DNA of 63,619 nucleotides from Chara braunii. Lineage: Eukaryota > Streptophyta > Charophyceae > Charales > Characeae. How positions within the stretch are numbered: position 1 is the stretch's first letter; the number at the start of each line of letters is the position of its first letter. Position numbers and translations under genes: made by a program. Location: contig BFEA01000027.1 of the NCBI GenBank assembly GCA_003427395.1, positions 5,409,204 through 5,472,822 on the forward strand, written 5' to 3'. The notes under the pieces were generated by a model, which was not told where the DNA came from, searched no databases, and saw nothing but the letters and a program-made list of their open reading frames with translations. This document shows, piece after piece, positions 11,254 to 28,241 of this stretch.

Positions 11254-11990
11254 TGTGTGTGTGGAGAAAGAGAGAGAGAGAGAGACAGTCGAAGCGTTGG
11301 GCGCTGGGTGTTCCGTTCGGAAGCGATCTCTGTCTCTCTCTCTCGACAGTCTCTCCCCTCTCTCTCTCAGGATATCGTTCATGGTTGCGGCGCCTGTTAG
11401 GCCACAGGCAGGAGAGATGGCTTGCTCCTACTATTCAATGGCCTGCTCTTTACTATTCTCGTAGTAAGAGCTAGCCCATAATGTATCATACTGAACTTTC
11501 ACCCAACATGCGCTGGCATTGATCCCGACAATATGCATTTGGGCTCCTTTTGGGAGCTGCCCTTTCATAACCAAGTGGCGCGGTCGATCTCGACCTCTCG
11601 ATTGAGAAGATCGCGCGACCGAGGTCGGGCACGCGGGGATGAGGCATGGAACCTGAGCAAGGATGACAATATAAATCGAAAATGCCCCAAATTGTTTTTT
11701 TATCCTAGTAGGGATAAAACCCAGGTCCGTCATGGGGGTGTCTGCAATGTTACCGCTGGCATCAACCATTGACATTAAAAGGAAAATAATAGTAATAAAA
11801 ACAAAGAACTAAAAACTAATCAAATTTGAAGCGCCACTTAGCGCTGTTAGAAGTGATTGGGCCACTTCAATCCCCAGTGCACTTGACAGAGCCGTNAGAC
11901 GAGTGACCGTTTTTAGAAAAGTTTCTATTTGGCTTTTTTTTTTTNGATTTTATTTAAGTTTTTTTTTTAGATTTNTTTTAAATTTNTTNN

Positions 11991-12021
<31 letters not shown>

Positions 12022-12029
12022 NTGAGGTA
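10401..12029. other. Low-complexity stretch
   Basis: Contains poly(T) at about 10,529-10,560 and 10,870-10,888, CT runs near 11,010, a (GT)n array at 11,201-11,262 followed by GA repeats, and poly(T) with scattered Ns at 11,937-12,022. ORFs here are microsatellite translations. Confidence 0.6.
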
Positions 12030-12050
12030 CCCGTTCGTTTAACGAACGGG
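12030..12050. repeat. 21-nt palindrome CCCGTTCG...CGAACGGG
   Basis: A perfect inverted repeat just after an N-containing poly(T) run. The same hairpin type recurs several times in the giant LTRs (36,467; 36,733; 37,087; 37,203), so this may be a remnant of a related element. Confidence 0.7.
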
Positions 12051-12059
12051 CTGGGATTT

Positions 12060-12875
12060 TTAGTAGGATGAGCAAAATCAGAATGAACCTTCTACTGATG
12101 TATAAAAATATACACTGCAACGCATTCTTCAGTTCTCGACTTATTTTTGCAGAGGGAAGGGCGTCGTTTTAGGCAACAGACGCCCCTTCACTACTCTTGA
12201 CAAGGACAAACGCCAAAAATTATGATGGTGTATCTTTCCATATTCTAGTTGAAGGTGCATGGGGAGGTAACACATCAGGTACGTGTGCGTGAGAGAGCGT
12301 CCCTTGTTGAGAGAGCGTCATTGCCAAGCATGGGTGTGCGTGAGAGAGCGTACCTTGTTGAGTTAGACTCTGGTTCGGCTATGTGAAATGACTTAGGTAG
12401 GGGTAGCCGTTGAAATGGCAAGCTACCCTTGTAGGGAAAAAAAAAAAAAAAAAAAAAGGTAAAAAGCAAAAAACGGCCACACATGTGGTCACGGTAATGG
12501 TCGGGAGGGCTCTCGCCCTTCCGCAGAAGAAGGAGGGAGCGAATGTGCTCGACACTGGGTACCCCTGGCATCAGACCCCCAAGCGTCACGCCCGAGGTCC
12601 CGGCCGTGTAGGCCCGACCGGGCATTAAAATTTTCATAGTTAAATTATTTATTCATTGATCTATTTGTTTTTTTCTCGATCGGGAAGTGCTCGTGAACCA
12701 CTTCGGTAGCCTGGCCAACTAGATAAAATGGAGGAAAATAAATTGTTAGACACGTAGAACGACGTTAGACCAACCTATCTAAATCACATCAAAGATTGAA
12801 TAGTTCGCCTAACACGGCTCACTCGACGATAAGCAGTAATCGTTTTTCACTTATAGAGGAATCCACATCTCATTT
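12060..12875. other. Intergenic stretch with a short duplication
   Basis: The string gtgcgtgagagagcgt...ccttgttgag occurs twice (about 12,285 and 12,339). Includes the dispersed motif accacttcggtagcctgg near 12,698, also seen at 28,610 and 29,866. No gene recognised. Confidence 0.4.
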
Positions 12876-13385
12876 GTATGTCGAAACTCTTTCAACTTCT
12901 GATTTGACTCGTTATGCGTTTTCAAATATATATGTCATGTACAATATTGTTTTTTCCTCCTCCGCTAAAGCATACTCAAAACATTTGGTGTATACAACAA
13001 TTTTGCTTATGATGTCCCTCTGTGTAAAATTGTTTGATCAAAGAAAGGCACTAGAAAACAACACTCCATCACTTGTTTTTCAAAGTGATCGCTTCGCGCG
13101 TTTTCATAATCCCAAGATTTATGTTTTACGCGAGCAATGCAGGCTTTTAGAGTCTGGACAAGGAAGAAAGAAAAATCAGAATGCATGAATTCGTTCTATT
13201 TGGCATTTTACTATTCAGTGTGCTAAGTTTTATGACTATCTCGATATCGAAACTTTTTCAACTTCTCACTTTACTCATAATGTGTTTCCAAATATATTTG
13301 TCATGTAAAATATTGTTTCTACCTCTTCCGCTAAAGCATATTGAAAACGTTTGGAATATAAAACGATTTTGCTTATGATCTCTCT
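12876..13385 (+). repeat. Diverged tandem duplication, period about 353 bp
   Basis: About 12,877-13,020 and 13,229-13,377 share tcgaaact, tttcaacttct, atatttgtcatgta, aatattgttt, ccgctaaagcata and gattttgcttatgat, with substitutions between them. No product recognised. Confidence 0.7.
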
Positions 13386-14814
13386 TTCTCCCCGCCTCCG
13401 TCCCTACCCCGCATGTTTTTGTTTTTGGATGTGTTTTTTCTTGGTTTTGTTTTCATATTTGTTTCTTTCGTTTCTCTTTTTTTTTCCCTTTTGACTGTCA
13501 CATGTCAGGAAAGGTGGCGCCCGACCTTCAAGCACCAACCGGGCCTTCCCTTGGCCTACACCCACCGGTATCGCTGCGTTAACGGGGCAGGCCGACGGCC
13601 GATGTATGGGCGAAGTATTGGCCGGGGTTAAGCGACCGCCCTCTTATTAGGGCACACTCACACTGAGGTACCAAATCCACATAATCCCCCAAATCCTAGA
13701 AAATAGTGTCAAGGGATAGTCACGCCGAGATCTCACGTCCCCAAACTACTTATTCGTCACTCCATTTATCAGCAGCCTGAGGGGCCACGGGGGTTGGGTC
13801 CTCTCACAAATTCTCATTCTTGTTTGGAATCAACGGAAAGAAATTAAAAGACAAAGATATTGCCAGGACATGCGATCTCAGTGTTACTGGAACAGTCGAA
13901 GAGGACCCGAAATCCAGATGGCCGCAAGGTTCTGTAGCGCAATGGGGAAGCAGTGCGTTATACCTCTTTGCTGATTGTCACTCGTTTCATTTCTCGCATT
14001 TTTTTCCTTCTCTTCCACACTTTCAAAAGTGGGCTGCGACGCTGTTAGGAAAAAAGGTACCAACTGTCGAAAAAGCGTTGTAACCGGTTTTCAAAAGTGG
14101 GCTTCGACACTGTTAGAAGCTCTTGCACGGCTGCAGCGACAAAGCAATGTCTAAGGCTACCTTGTTCCCCCGAACATAACACATATGCGTTGTATTCAAG
14201 TTTTCTATTCAAGTTTTCTGAAAGCTGCTACCTTTTTTTCAAATATAAGGGCACTTCTAATACAACCCATATGCTTTGCATTCCTATAAGACGCATACCC
14301 ATTCCAATATCAGAAATTACTTTTTTATTTTTTTTCCTTTCTTTTTGAGGTCAGCGCACATGCATTCTCTCTCTCTCTCTCTCTCCGTGCTTGACCTGTG
14401 ACCTCGGTCCAGACTGTGCGCAAAACCGGAGTGAATCTCTCAAAACAACATGAAAAGACACCGCCATGATTTTTTCTTTTGTGCATGCCGAGAGTATAGA
14501 GCGAGGCCCCTGTGCTCTTATTGCTTGTCTGCCGTTGACTAACAAAAACAGCCAAGAAGGGGGCAGCGGGGGCAGCGGGAAGCCAGGGAGCAGCGGTAAG
14601 AATTGACGGACGCGCCCGACTATGCCCCGGCGTTGTAGTGTTTCATGTTCTACCGGAAGATTCATTCTCATTTTGCATATGGTGAGGATGGATGGGAGTC
14701 CTCAAATGGCCAAAATGGGGATCAACCTTCGACCAGGACATGGAGAAATACAACTCATTTCAATTGCGCCTACTCAACCTGACCGGGCCACTTGCTGTCC
14801 AAGAAGTTGCACAG
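13386..14814. other. Intergenic stretch without recognised gene
   Basis: Holds a 68-bp-spaced duplication of ttcaaaagtgggct (about 14,025 and 14,093). A dispersed repeat at 14,480-14,700 (catgttctaccggaagattca) recurs at 17,890-17,930. A tRNA-A-box-like string near 13,937 has no B box downstream. Confidence 0.35.
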
Positions 14815-14903
14815 CCCTCCAATACAACGCATATGCAGATTAGACAAATAAAACGCAATGTGTGTTGTAGTCGTTTACAACGCATGTGCGTTGTATTGGA
14901 GGG
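14815..14903. repeat. 89-bp MITE-like inverted repeat
   Basis: Begins ccctccaatacaacgcat and ends with its near reverse complement (atgcgttgtattggaggg with one change). Related aacacatatgcgttgtatt strings occur at about 14,175 and 14,258, suggesting further decayed copies. Confidence 0.65.
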
Positions 14904-15730
14904 AAGAATCTGGCCTACCTTGACAACAAATTCCACTCTAGCAAATGGCATGCATCATCCTGACAGCGCTCTATCAAATGACATCGACCATCCAGACAGT
15001 GTCGTAGCAAGCACTCCAAGTATTCCCTCAGGTCAGTGTAACTGTATTCCCTCGTGCAAACGCTCTAGCTGTTGCTAATTGCTTCTGCAATCGTCCGCAG
15101 AGAGTTAGAGCGAGGCTACTTCCGTCGATGGAGGAGTCATACACACTAGCCAACCGGTGAGCTCGCAGCTTCCCAATCTGCGTTTTCCCCATCAGCCGTG
15201 CATGCACATTTAACAAACAAAGGCACATGCAAGGAAATGAGAAGGGGTGAGAGTTTTTCGATGTCGAGTAGGATGACGAGTAAGTCATTACACGTTTATA
15301 TACGTCGTAGGAAATGAAGGATAGGGAAACATCGACACTCTTTAGGAGCTAAGTGTTGGATTGGTTGCTTCCGACGACTTAGTTGCATCACCATCTTACG
15401 CCACTTGCTTAGGTAATCGGAGACGTGAACAGGCGGAGGCCGAACGCTCTGCCAATGTCATCGTTGACACTTGTTCCTCAATATTCAACGGTGTGATAGG
15501 AGAAACTATCACGGTACCATGAGTCCGGGCTGGTCCTCAATATTCACCGCTGTTCATACCCACTCGCAAGCTGATATGCCGGAAGTGGTGATGCTCTACC
15601 CCGTGTGGCAACGGGTTTATGGTCGGAAAGGACGGACGGCCAGTCAGCTTAGTAGTTCAATCCGACTTTTGATTACATTACTACCGCAATCGAAACACTG
15701 GAGATAGTGCAGAGAACGAATTTTAACATC
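14904..15730. other. Intergenic stretch without recognised gene
   Basis: No domain, repeat or RNA gene is recognised. Short ORFs on both strands show no family signature. Confidence 0.3.
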
Positions 15731-16120
15731 TCAGAGCTGTGGATCTCGGAAGTCGTATGGGCTAAACTGGTCACACGTACTAACTACGCTGAGATGGATG
15801 GATGCTGGGGTCACTGTACACACCTTTTCGACTGCAACTTTGAAAGAATGAGCTAAAAGTTTAGCAGAATCTTCGTCGACACCATCAGTACGTAGGACTG
15901 CCTTTCGCGCTAGTGCAATAATTGACCCATCATCTGACCACCAGATAGCTAATGACATCGGTGCCAGATAATTCCACCATCGATGTCGAATATCTAATTT
16001 ATTTTTGTCATGTGTTATTTTATGAACTTCTGTTCGTTCAGAGAGTGCACGGCTCGCAATAACAAGTCCGTAGTTTGACCACAACCGCTTTTTCTCAAAG
16101 TTTTTCCAGAAGGTACCCAA
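15731..16120 (-). pseudogene. LAGLIDADG homing-endonuclease-like fragment
   Basis: A 129-codon minus-strand open frame without an ATG at its upstream end (the first codon in frame is TTG), so it is a fragment or an exon. Residues about 50-75 read HRWWNYLAPMSLAIWWSDDG, followed by RKAVLRTDGVDEDSAKLLAHSF. This matches the LAGLIDADG_2 pattern in which LxPxSLAxWxxDDGS is followed by a Leu-x-Thr stretch and a helix over a Leu-Leu pair. The paired Asp in SDDG would contribute a metal ligand. These nucleases normally spread group I introns or inteins by cutting allelic sites. No group I intron core or intein junction was found. The C-terminal end diverges from family expectation, suggesting truncation. 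Confidence 0.45.
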
Positions 16121-16574
16121 GGTGATACTTCTTGAAGTGCACTATAGCCCAATGCCAATTATTAACGGAAGAACGCCTAGCCAATGATACTTCTTGAGGT
16201 GACAACGATGTCCACTCAGTAGGTTACCGTTCGCCGACGAGAGACGCCAACAAGTCGGAGCTCTTCCGGAATACTACCTAACCAAGATGAGGGTAGTACT
16301 AAACAACATCAGGGAAAATCTGCCATCAGGGAAAATCTGCCATCAGGGAACATCTGCCATCAGCGTTGCAGGCTTGCTCGGGAGACGACCTTTCTGAGAC
16401 GTCTGAAATCAATGTCGAATCCCTAACAGCGTTGCAAGCTTGCTTGGATGAAATGGTACAAGCTATCAGAGGCTGCTATCAATTGGCATAAGTCAGCATC
16501 CCTATTTACCGACACATAAGCAATCAGTGAAATAGGGGATGAGACGGATTAGAACAAGACAGATAAGAACGCCT
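16121..16574. other. Short direct repeats, no gene
   Basis: Contains gatacttcttgaagtg / gatacttcttgaggtg (16,121 and 16,186) and a triple repeat of catcagggaaaatctgc (about 16,308-16,360). No coding signal. Confidence 0.4.
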
Positions 16575-16683
16575 CCTACCTTCACCAGAATTCAACGTAC
16601 GGTCATTATCACTGTATTTGGGGTATCTTTCTGACTAAATACAGCAATAATGACCGTACATTTATTCGGGTGAAGAAGGTAGG
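16575..16683. repeat. 109-nt imperfect hairpin
   Basis: Left arm cctaccttcacc...gtacggtcattatcactgtattt pairs with right arm aaatacagcaataatgaccgtac...gggtgaagaaggtagg around a short loop (ggggtatctttctgact). Arms are about 45 nt with a few mismatches and a 3-nt bulge. It could be a MITE or a small-RNA precursor. Confidence 0.7.
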
Positions 16684-18499
16684 GGAGCAAATCTTCCTCT
16701 TGGACTGTGCGACTGCAAAGGACGACCTCCACCACACCTCACTGTTTGAAAACGTCGATTGGAAATTGAAGTGCGTGGCGCCCTCGTCACCCTATTACGG
16801 TTCGTTTGGGCGCCCTCTTGACCCTATTACGAGCAGCGAGATTTATGCCATTCACGGGCAACCAAGACTCTTTCATTTCATGAAGTGGCGTTGGGGATGT
16901 TATGCCTCCCCCAAAAGGAGAGTACTGGGATGCATGGACCGCGAATGAAATCTGCCTCGTGTGAAAGAAGTGTGGGAGGATCTGTTCCTAGTTGGTTTCT
17001 CCCTCTGAAGATGAGCTAAGCGGCTGATGCTGTCTACAATTTCCGGGTTGAATTATGATGTCCCCATCCTCTTCTTTTTTCGGCATAATGAGAAGCACTA
17101 CGAGGGGCGCCCCGTATTCGCTATACACAACTCCTCACAACGTGCCAGACAACGACATCCACCGACTCATCACAAGGTCGAACCTCGACTGTCTGCACAG
17201 GACGTACTTTACTAATGCGAAGGACCCCTGATAGAAGGGGTCGACTTTACTCAGACCAATCCACGCCACAACTCCTAACGGGAATGGCACGCCTGAAGAA
17301 ATACGCGCGTGTGCATTATTGTGCTGTTCGCTATACGCCGCTCCACTAAAAAGAACATGACCATCATCGATTTTCGTCGGACTTCACCCACTGCGTCACA
17401 GGTGTGTATTTGTACGTGTGAGTGTGATGGATGTGCGCGTGTGCGGGACGAGTCCCTGTTTGGAGACATGCGCGGGTGGCCTCTTGTGTCTGTTCAAATA
17501 CCTCGATACTCGCTCCTATTTCATCCATTAACCATCACACCCCGTCTGACGACGACAAAAAAATATATTTAGGGAAAAATCATACACAGGGAACATAGTA
17601 AAATGTGTTCGCCAATTCTCGCGCCGAATCGGCACACTTGCAGACATACATTTCTTACTCTATAATGAGAGGATGGAGGGCAAAACGCATACTGAACAAG
17701 CGCCAATAACACAACAAAACAAAACCACTTAACAAAACACCACAACACAGAACTCCACTAGCAAAAAAGTGGCAACCACGCCCGCAATCGGTCTCAAAAC
17801 GACTTGGAGAGCCCACAGACCCACCATAAATCAAACAAACATCACTACTCTCCACTCACCACCCACAGGTTTCAGGCGGTGCATTTTTCCATGTTCTAGC
17901 GGAGGATTCACTCTCGTTTTGCACATTTAGAAAGTCGTGGAGCGAGGCCCCCGATCTCTACTCTACACCAAGTGTGCTGTGAACCTCCCCCTGCCGAGTC
18001 ATATGACCTCGCAGTGCTACAGCGACATCACTGCGCGAACTACGCCAAAACCCCAAAAAAACACCGAAAAAACCTCGTGGCCACTCACATTACCGTTTTT
18101 TCATCAACGACAAACCCCATGGTCCACAATGGCAAAGAATTAAGCCATTTGTAATACAAAAGACCAACACAAAATGAGGGTTTCCTAGTGTGCGTACGAG
18201 AGGGGAACACTCACATTACGGCAACGACGTTTAATGCACGTCGTCCTACTAGGAACACTCGATCGCGAAGATAGGACCATGGGAGGACTATTAGCTTGCC
18301 CTTTTTATTTATGTTGGACAATGCCAGGATCATTAGCTTGCCCCTTTTGTTCATGTTCTGTGCCGACAGTAGAGTATGGTATGCAAAGGAGCTTCGTCAT
18401 ACCTCCTAGCCTCGCTGCAATGGGTGAATGCCATTTTTTCTTCCCTGCAAGCGCTGGAGGACCTGAAGCCTAGCTAACTATCCAATGCTTTCACACCTT
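16684..18499. other. Intergenic stretch without recognised gene
   Basis: Includes the second copy of the dispersed repeat (catgttctagcggaggattca, about 17,891). No ORF has a recognisable product. Confidence 0.35.
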
Positions 18500-18565
18500 T
18501 CAGTTCTTTTTCTTCTTGCGGGGCACTTTGTTCCAGGTGATGTGCAGTATGGACGATTGCAGACA
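18500..18565 (-). CDS. Weak candidate terminal exon of RPL10
   Basis: After an AG acceptor this gives 21 codons plus TGA, ending KVPRKKKKN. It is in phase with RPL10 exon 7 and would bring the protein to 219 residues, close to the usual ~220. The residues do not resemble the family's usual C-terminus, the acceptor has no polypyrimidine tract, and the implied intron is 1.9 kb. It is listed only because no better terminal exon was found. Confidence 0.15.
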   Translation of the reverse strand, partial: CLQSSILHITWNKVPRKKKKN

Positions 18566-20428
18566 CTGATCCGGCGGGCATCGCTCTATCTGGCCGCTCC
18601 GCTTCCCAACGCACGTATTCTCATAACACGACACTTCTAATGCTTTGCTTTTCCTTCCTCCGCCACCTTCATCCATTGCCGGTTTACATCTGCTGCTCAC
18701 ATGTGCAGTTCCTCCGATCGTTCTTCCCATTCATGAGGTCACGTGGCTTTTTAGAAAGGAATTTCAGTATCTGATACTTCGCAACAAGAGGTGGGCAACA
18801 ATCACACTGCCGACCGGCTTCGCTCTCTTTCTCCCCATGTATCTCGCGTTTCCTTTATCGGTATTTCTGTTTGCCGTGTTTAGAATTGTTTGCTGGCACA
18901 TGACTCTCACTGTCTCTATTTTCCTTCCTCTCTCATGTTTGCCCTACACGACTCCACAGCAAGAGCATGACTGTGCCAGACTGTTTCGTCAAACTTCCAC
19001 CGGCTCCCTCATGAACAAGGACTCGCCACGTCGCCCAGACCTAGCGATAGCACTGAGACAAGTGGTCGACTTCACTCACACCAACCCTGCAAGCCGTGTC
19101 TCTCACTACTCTGCGTGTGCACATGCGTGTGTTTATTTCATGGGATAAGAAGAGAGGAGCCCAGAGACAAGACGGAGATGCACAGGAACACAAACATCAA
19201 GCGACGAAAACAAAACAGTAAACTCAGATATTTCATGCACACAAACATACAAACCCATCGTGTTCCCTGTTACCTTTCTGGGTTCTGGATTCCCTCACAA
19301 TTCTCAACTGCACATCCTCCACTCCACATTTCCACACAATCCCCATCTGACTAAGTGATCCTCTGCCACAGTTCAGAGTTCACATTCAGTGAGTTCAATG
19401 ATGGAAGCTCAGTCGAACCAGACTCGGTACATGATCACAAATCCAGAAAACTCGACCTCAAGCTCACCAGGCATACTCGGTATTCACCCACATTTGAGAA
19501 AACGCCCAAGTCCGCACCCAGATGAATTTAGGCTCCAATAGACCACTATCGAGCAAAAATTTTACATTCAGTAGCAACCGTCCTCACGATCTACTTAAAA
19601 TGCACAAACATAAAGCCTCCAATCGTTCCAGCCGAACTACACATCGAAATTTAGTTCGAAGGGACAGCGGCGTCGATGAAAAGCTCATTCGGATGTCGCT
19701 TGTGCAGGCAACCGTGGTTGGTCAGGACCTGCACACAACCAGCACAACAATATCCGGATCCACAAAACACAGAGAAAATGTCAGTATTCTCTTCCTTCAA
19801 CCAACAAACCCGGATTATTCTTTTACAGTTCCGCTAAAAGAAAAATCCGAACAACCTGAGGTGAGATTACGTGCTCAAAGAACTAACGGAAATTTGAAAA
19901 AAAACTCCCGAACTACCTACCGTGCTCAGAGAACTAAATAAATATTTCAGCCAATCGCAGCGCACGAATACAACCAACAAACACAACACATCATTCAAGC
20001 GCTAGGCAAGGAGAGTGGACCGGGTCCATTTGCCCGGCCATACCAAAAACAAATAACAAAACAAAAAAAATGTGCCCCTGGGGCAAATTTTGTTCACTTT
20101 CTTTTTCTGCATCACATAGTTTTTTTTCGGATTTTTCGGATCTCTTCCTTTTGTTTGTTTTTTTGGCAGGGACCAACGCGGCCCGGCTGTAGCCTTGTTC
20201 AAATCTCAATAAGATAGAATTTTTCAAAATGGAAACGCATTTCTATGCGCATTAACACATGAAGTCGTTGCGCTTTCGAAATCGACCATAACTGTGGATA
20301 ACTTCTACACACTCTTACCCTTCGATGGGTGCTTTACACAACCAGCAATGCACTCAACTTCACTATTTTTAGGCAAGATAAACCCCACTTGGGGAGGACC
20401 ACGCTTGCGATTTCAGCACGCCACTTAC
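18566..20428. other. Stretch downstream of RPL10 exon 7
   Basis: Probably the last RPL10 intron plus intergenic DNA. A minus-strand copy of the dispersed repeat module (actatgtgatgcagaaaaag) lies at about 20,095-20,190. The + strand ORF at 18,645-19,148 has no family signature. Confidence 0.35.
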
Positions 20429-25863
<5,435 letters not shown>

Positions 25864-26519
25864 TTTGCTTGACCTGGTCTCCCGCCCACAGCGTCGAGAA
25901 TGCGGCTATGGCTGCCTGGGAATGGCGCTATGACTCACTACCGAAAAGGAACTAGAAATGAAAGCATGGTAAACAAATGCGTAAAGAGCCACGCACGCCT
26001 CAGGACCGCGTCTAATCGAAACCGTCGGATTCACACATGAATATCGAGGGTGCTCAACAAATGGACTCATCGCGAGGGCGCGGGAGCGCAGCCCGTAAGT
26101 ATGTCCGCCCAAACGGTGGGGGCGGAGAAACGGCCAGGAGCCAGAGGGGTAGGGGGGGGGGTAAGGCCGGGACAGGCCGCAGGGATAGACCAGGGCGGCC
26201 AGGGAAGGCCCGTTGTTGCGTACCGGTAGTACCACGCGGCCAGGTTTTGCCCAGTTGGTAACCAGACGGCCCTTCCCAGCGTCGGACGTAGGCTGGGTGC
26301 AGCTTCGGCTGGGGTGCAAATTGGGAACGCACCCCGGCCACCCTTCAGAGAGGCTGAAACGGCAGTAACCGTTCCAAGAAACAGCCCTGTCACCATTCGA
26401 ATACGACATGCGACTCTGGTGTTCAGGAGCAGCCCGTTTCAGGCATCAAGACAAGACTGCAATCCCTTTCCTTTTGGCCATCACGCCGGCTAGCCAGGAA
26501 CCAGGCGTCACAACAACGC

Positions 26520-26521
<2 letters not shown>
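25864..26521. other. Region upstream of RPL10
   Basis: Presumed promoter and 5' untranslated region on the minus strand. G-rich on the + strand at 26,090-26,260. No convincing TATA box was identified. Confidence 0.4.
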
Positions 26522-26587
<66 letters not shown>

Positions 26588-26669
26588 NNNNNNNNNNNNN
26601 NNNNNNNNNNNNNNNNNNNNNNNNNNNNNNNNNNNNNNNNNNNNNNNNNNNNNNNNNNNNNNNNNNNNN

Positions 26670-26739
<70 letters not shown>

Positions 26740-26770
26740 TACACATGCATACACACACACACACACATGT
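26522..26770. repeat. (CT)n - 82-bp gap - (CA)n microsatellites
   Basis: CT dinucleotides run to 26,587, Ns occupy 26,588-26,669, and CA dinucleotides run to about 26,770. ORFs reported across it are artefacts. Confidence 0.9.
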
Positions 26771-27099
26771 ACGCACGTACGCACATACACACATATAAAA
26801 ACCGCTACGAAGGGTCAGCAACCATCACAGAGACTTGCCTTACTCTTTTTTTGCTGATTTTTTTCAACATCCATTATGATCACGTTCATGCTCTGACTAA
26901 AACATCAATCGTATTTGCAAGAATTCGTTCCATATTATACTCCCGTCGATTTGTGTGTGTGTGTTATGTGAGAGAGAAAAAAAAACATACTAAGATTTTT
27001 ATAATAAAATTATCATAATTGCGTTTTCAAATTTGAAATAAAAATCAAATACTAAAAATAAATAATAAAATAAAAATTAGAAAAAATAAAACGAGAATG

Positions 27100-27583
27100 A
27101 AATTATTGAGTGGGCGAGCATGTCTTTGGCACCGCCATCTTTGGCGATTTTTTTTTCTTTTTTGGCTGTGACAAATGCCATGAAAAATTTTATATGTGTA
27201 TCTCACATAATAGAGAATTTAGAAATAAAGTTTGAAAAAATAATAATTTTTTTCATGCCCCGAAAGAAAGGAAAAACAAAAAGTGCAAAGAGAAGAAAAA
27301 ACAAATTAGTGAGTGGGCAAGCAAGTCTTGACACCACCATCTTTGCCGATTTTTCATTTTTGTTTGGATGAACAGAATAGCTTAAAAATTAAGGAGGAGA
27401 TACCGTACATCACAAAGAACGCACTATACAAAATTCAGAAAAAAATAATAATATTTAGGTGCCGAAATAATTTTTGGCGGCACCTGAACCCCTTCAGGTT
27501 CGGGCCCCGTACGGGAACCCGAACGCCCGAACATTCGGGGGTCAGCTTAGGGGCCTCCGTACATTCAGCCTGGGAACCCTCTG
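27100..27583 (+). mobile_element. hAT-like non-autonomous element C (right part)
   Basis: The right end at 27,470-27,583 has CGAACGCCCGAACATTCGGG and a decayed terminus (gggaaccctctg). Its interior (gagtgggcgagca...caccgccatctttggcgatttt, twice, about 200 bp apart) matches the element at 29,033-29,805. The left end was not found. Confidence 0.55.
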
Positions 27584-27888
27584 CATATGTCTATATGCAT
27601 TTATGTGTATGTGTGAGTGAGAGAAAACATAATAAGTATTTGTATTATATATTAGTGTTTATTTTCTGTATTTAGTTTTTAATTCAAATTTGGTAAAGAA
27701 TTTGGATGTAGTGCCCAAGCAAATGTTGTTTAGTTTATTTTTACTGGGCGAGTGTTCGTGCATGGAACAGCGAAGGACCTTGCAAAAGAAGAAAAAAAAA
27801 AAAAATCATGAAATGAACCATGCGACAAGTTGGATCGCCCGGGTCACTCTATTATCCCGAGCAACCCGGCCTTGCAATAACCAAAAAA

Positions 27889-27948
<60 letters not shown>

Positions 27949-28241
27949 AAACTATGTTATCTAGGAAAATAAATTGAACAATTTTTGCCTCATATTGATT
28001 TTATTTACCAAATTAAATTATTTATTAGCTAGGCTACCAGTCAGGCTGCTCAGGTCACCCTATTTTTTTGGAAGGCCCAACCGTGCAAGGACCACGGAGG
28101 GTCAAAAAAAAAAAAAAAAAAAAATAGAAAAAACTATGTTATGCAGAAAAATAAACCAAACAATTTTTATCACAGGGTTACATCGAAATTCCTTACCAAA
28201 TTTAAAATAAAAATAAACATTAAGAACTATATACATATATA
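27584..28241. other. Repeat-rich stretch between hAT-like elements C and B
   Basis: Contains poly(A) at about 27,894-27,947 and two copies of the dispersed module (gcctt/ccgtgcaagg..., actatgttat-cagaaaaataaa) at 27,840-27,990 and 28,031-28,200. No gene. Confidence 0.5.

Noticed and set aside
11126-11474. Overlapping ORFs with Val-Cys repeats on both strands
   Set aside because: They translate a (GT)n microsatellite and GA repeats.
18645-19148. 167-codon + strand ORF with hydrophobic segments
   Set aside because: No family recognised; it lies in probable RPL10 intron or intergenic DNA opposite the gene and may be chance.
26408-26857. ORFs spanning 26.4-26.9 kb
   Set aside because: They run across CT and CA microsatellites and an 82-bp gap.
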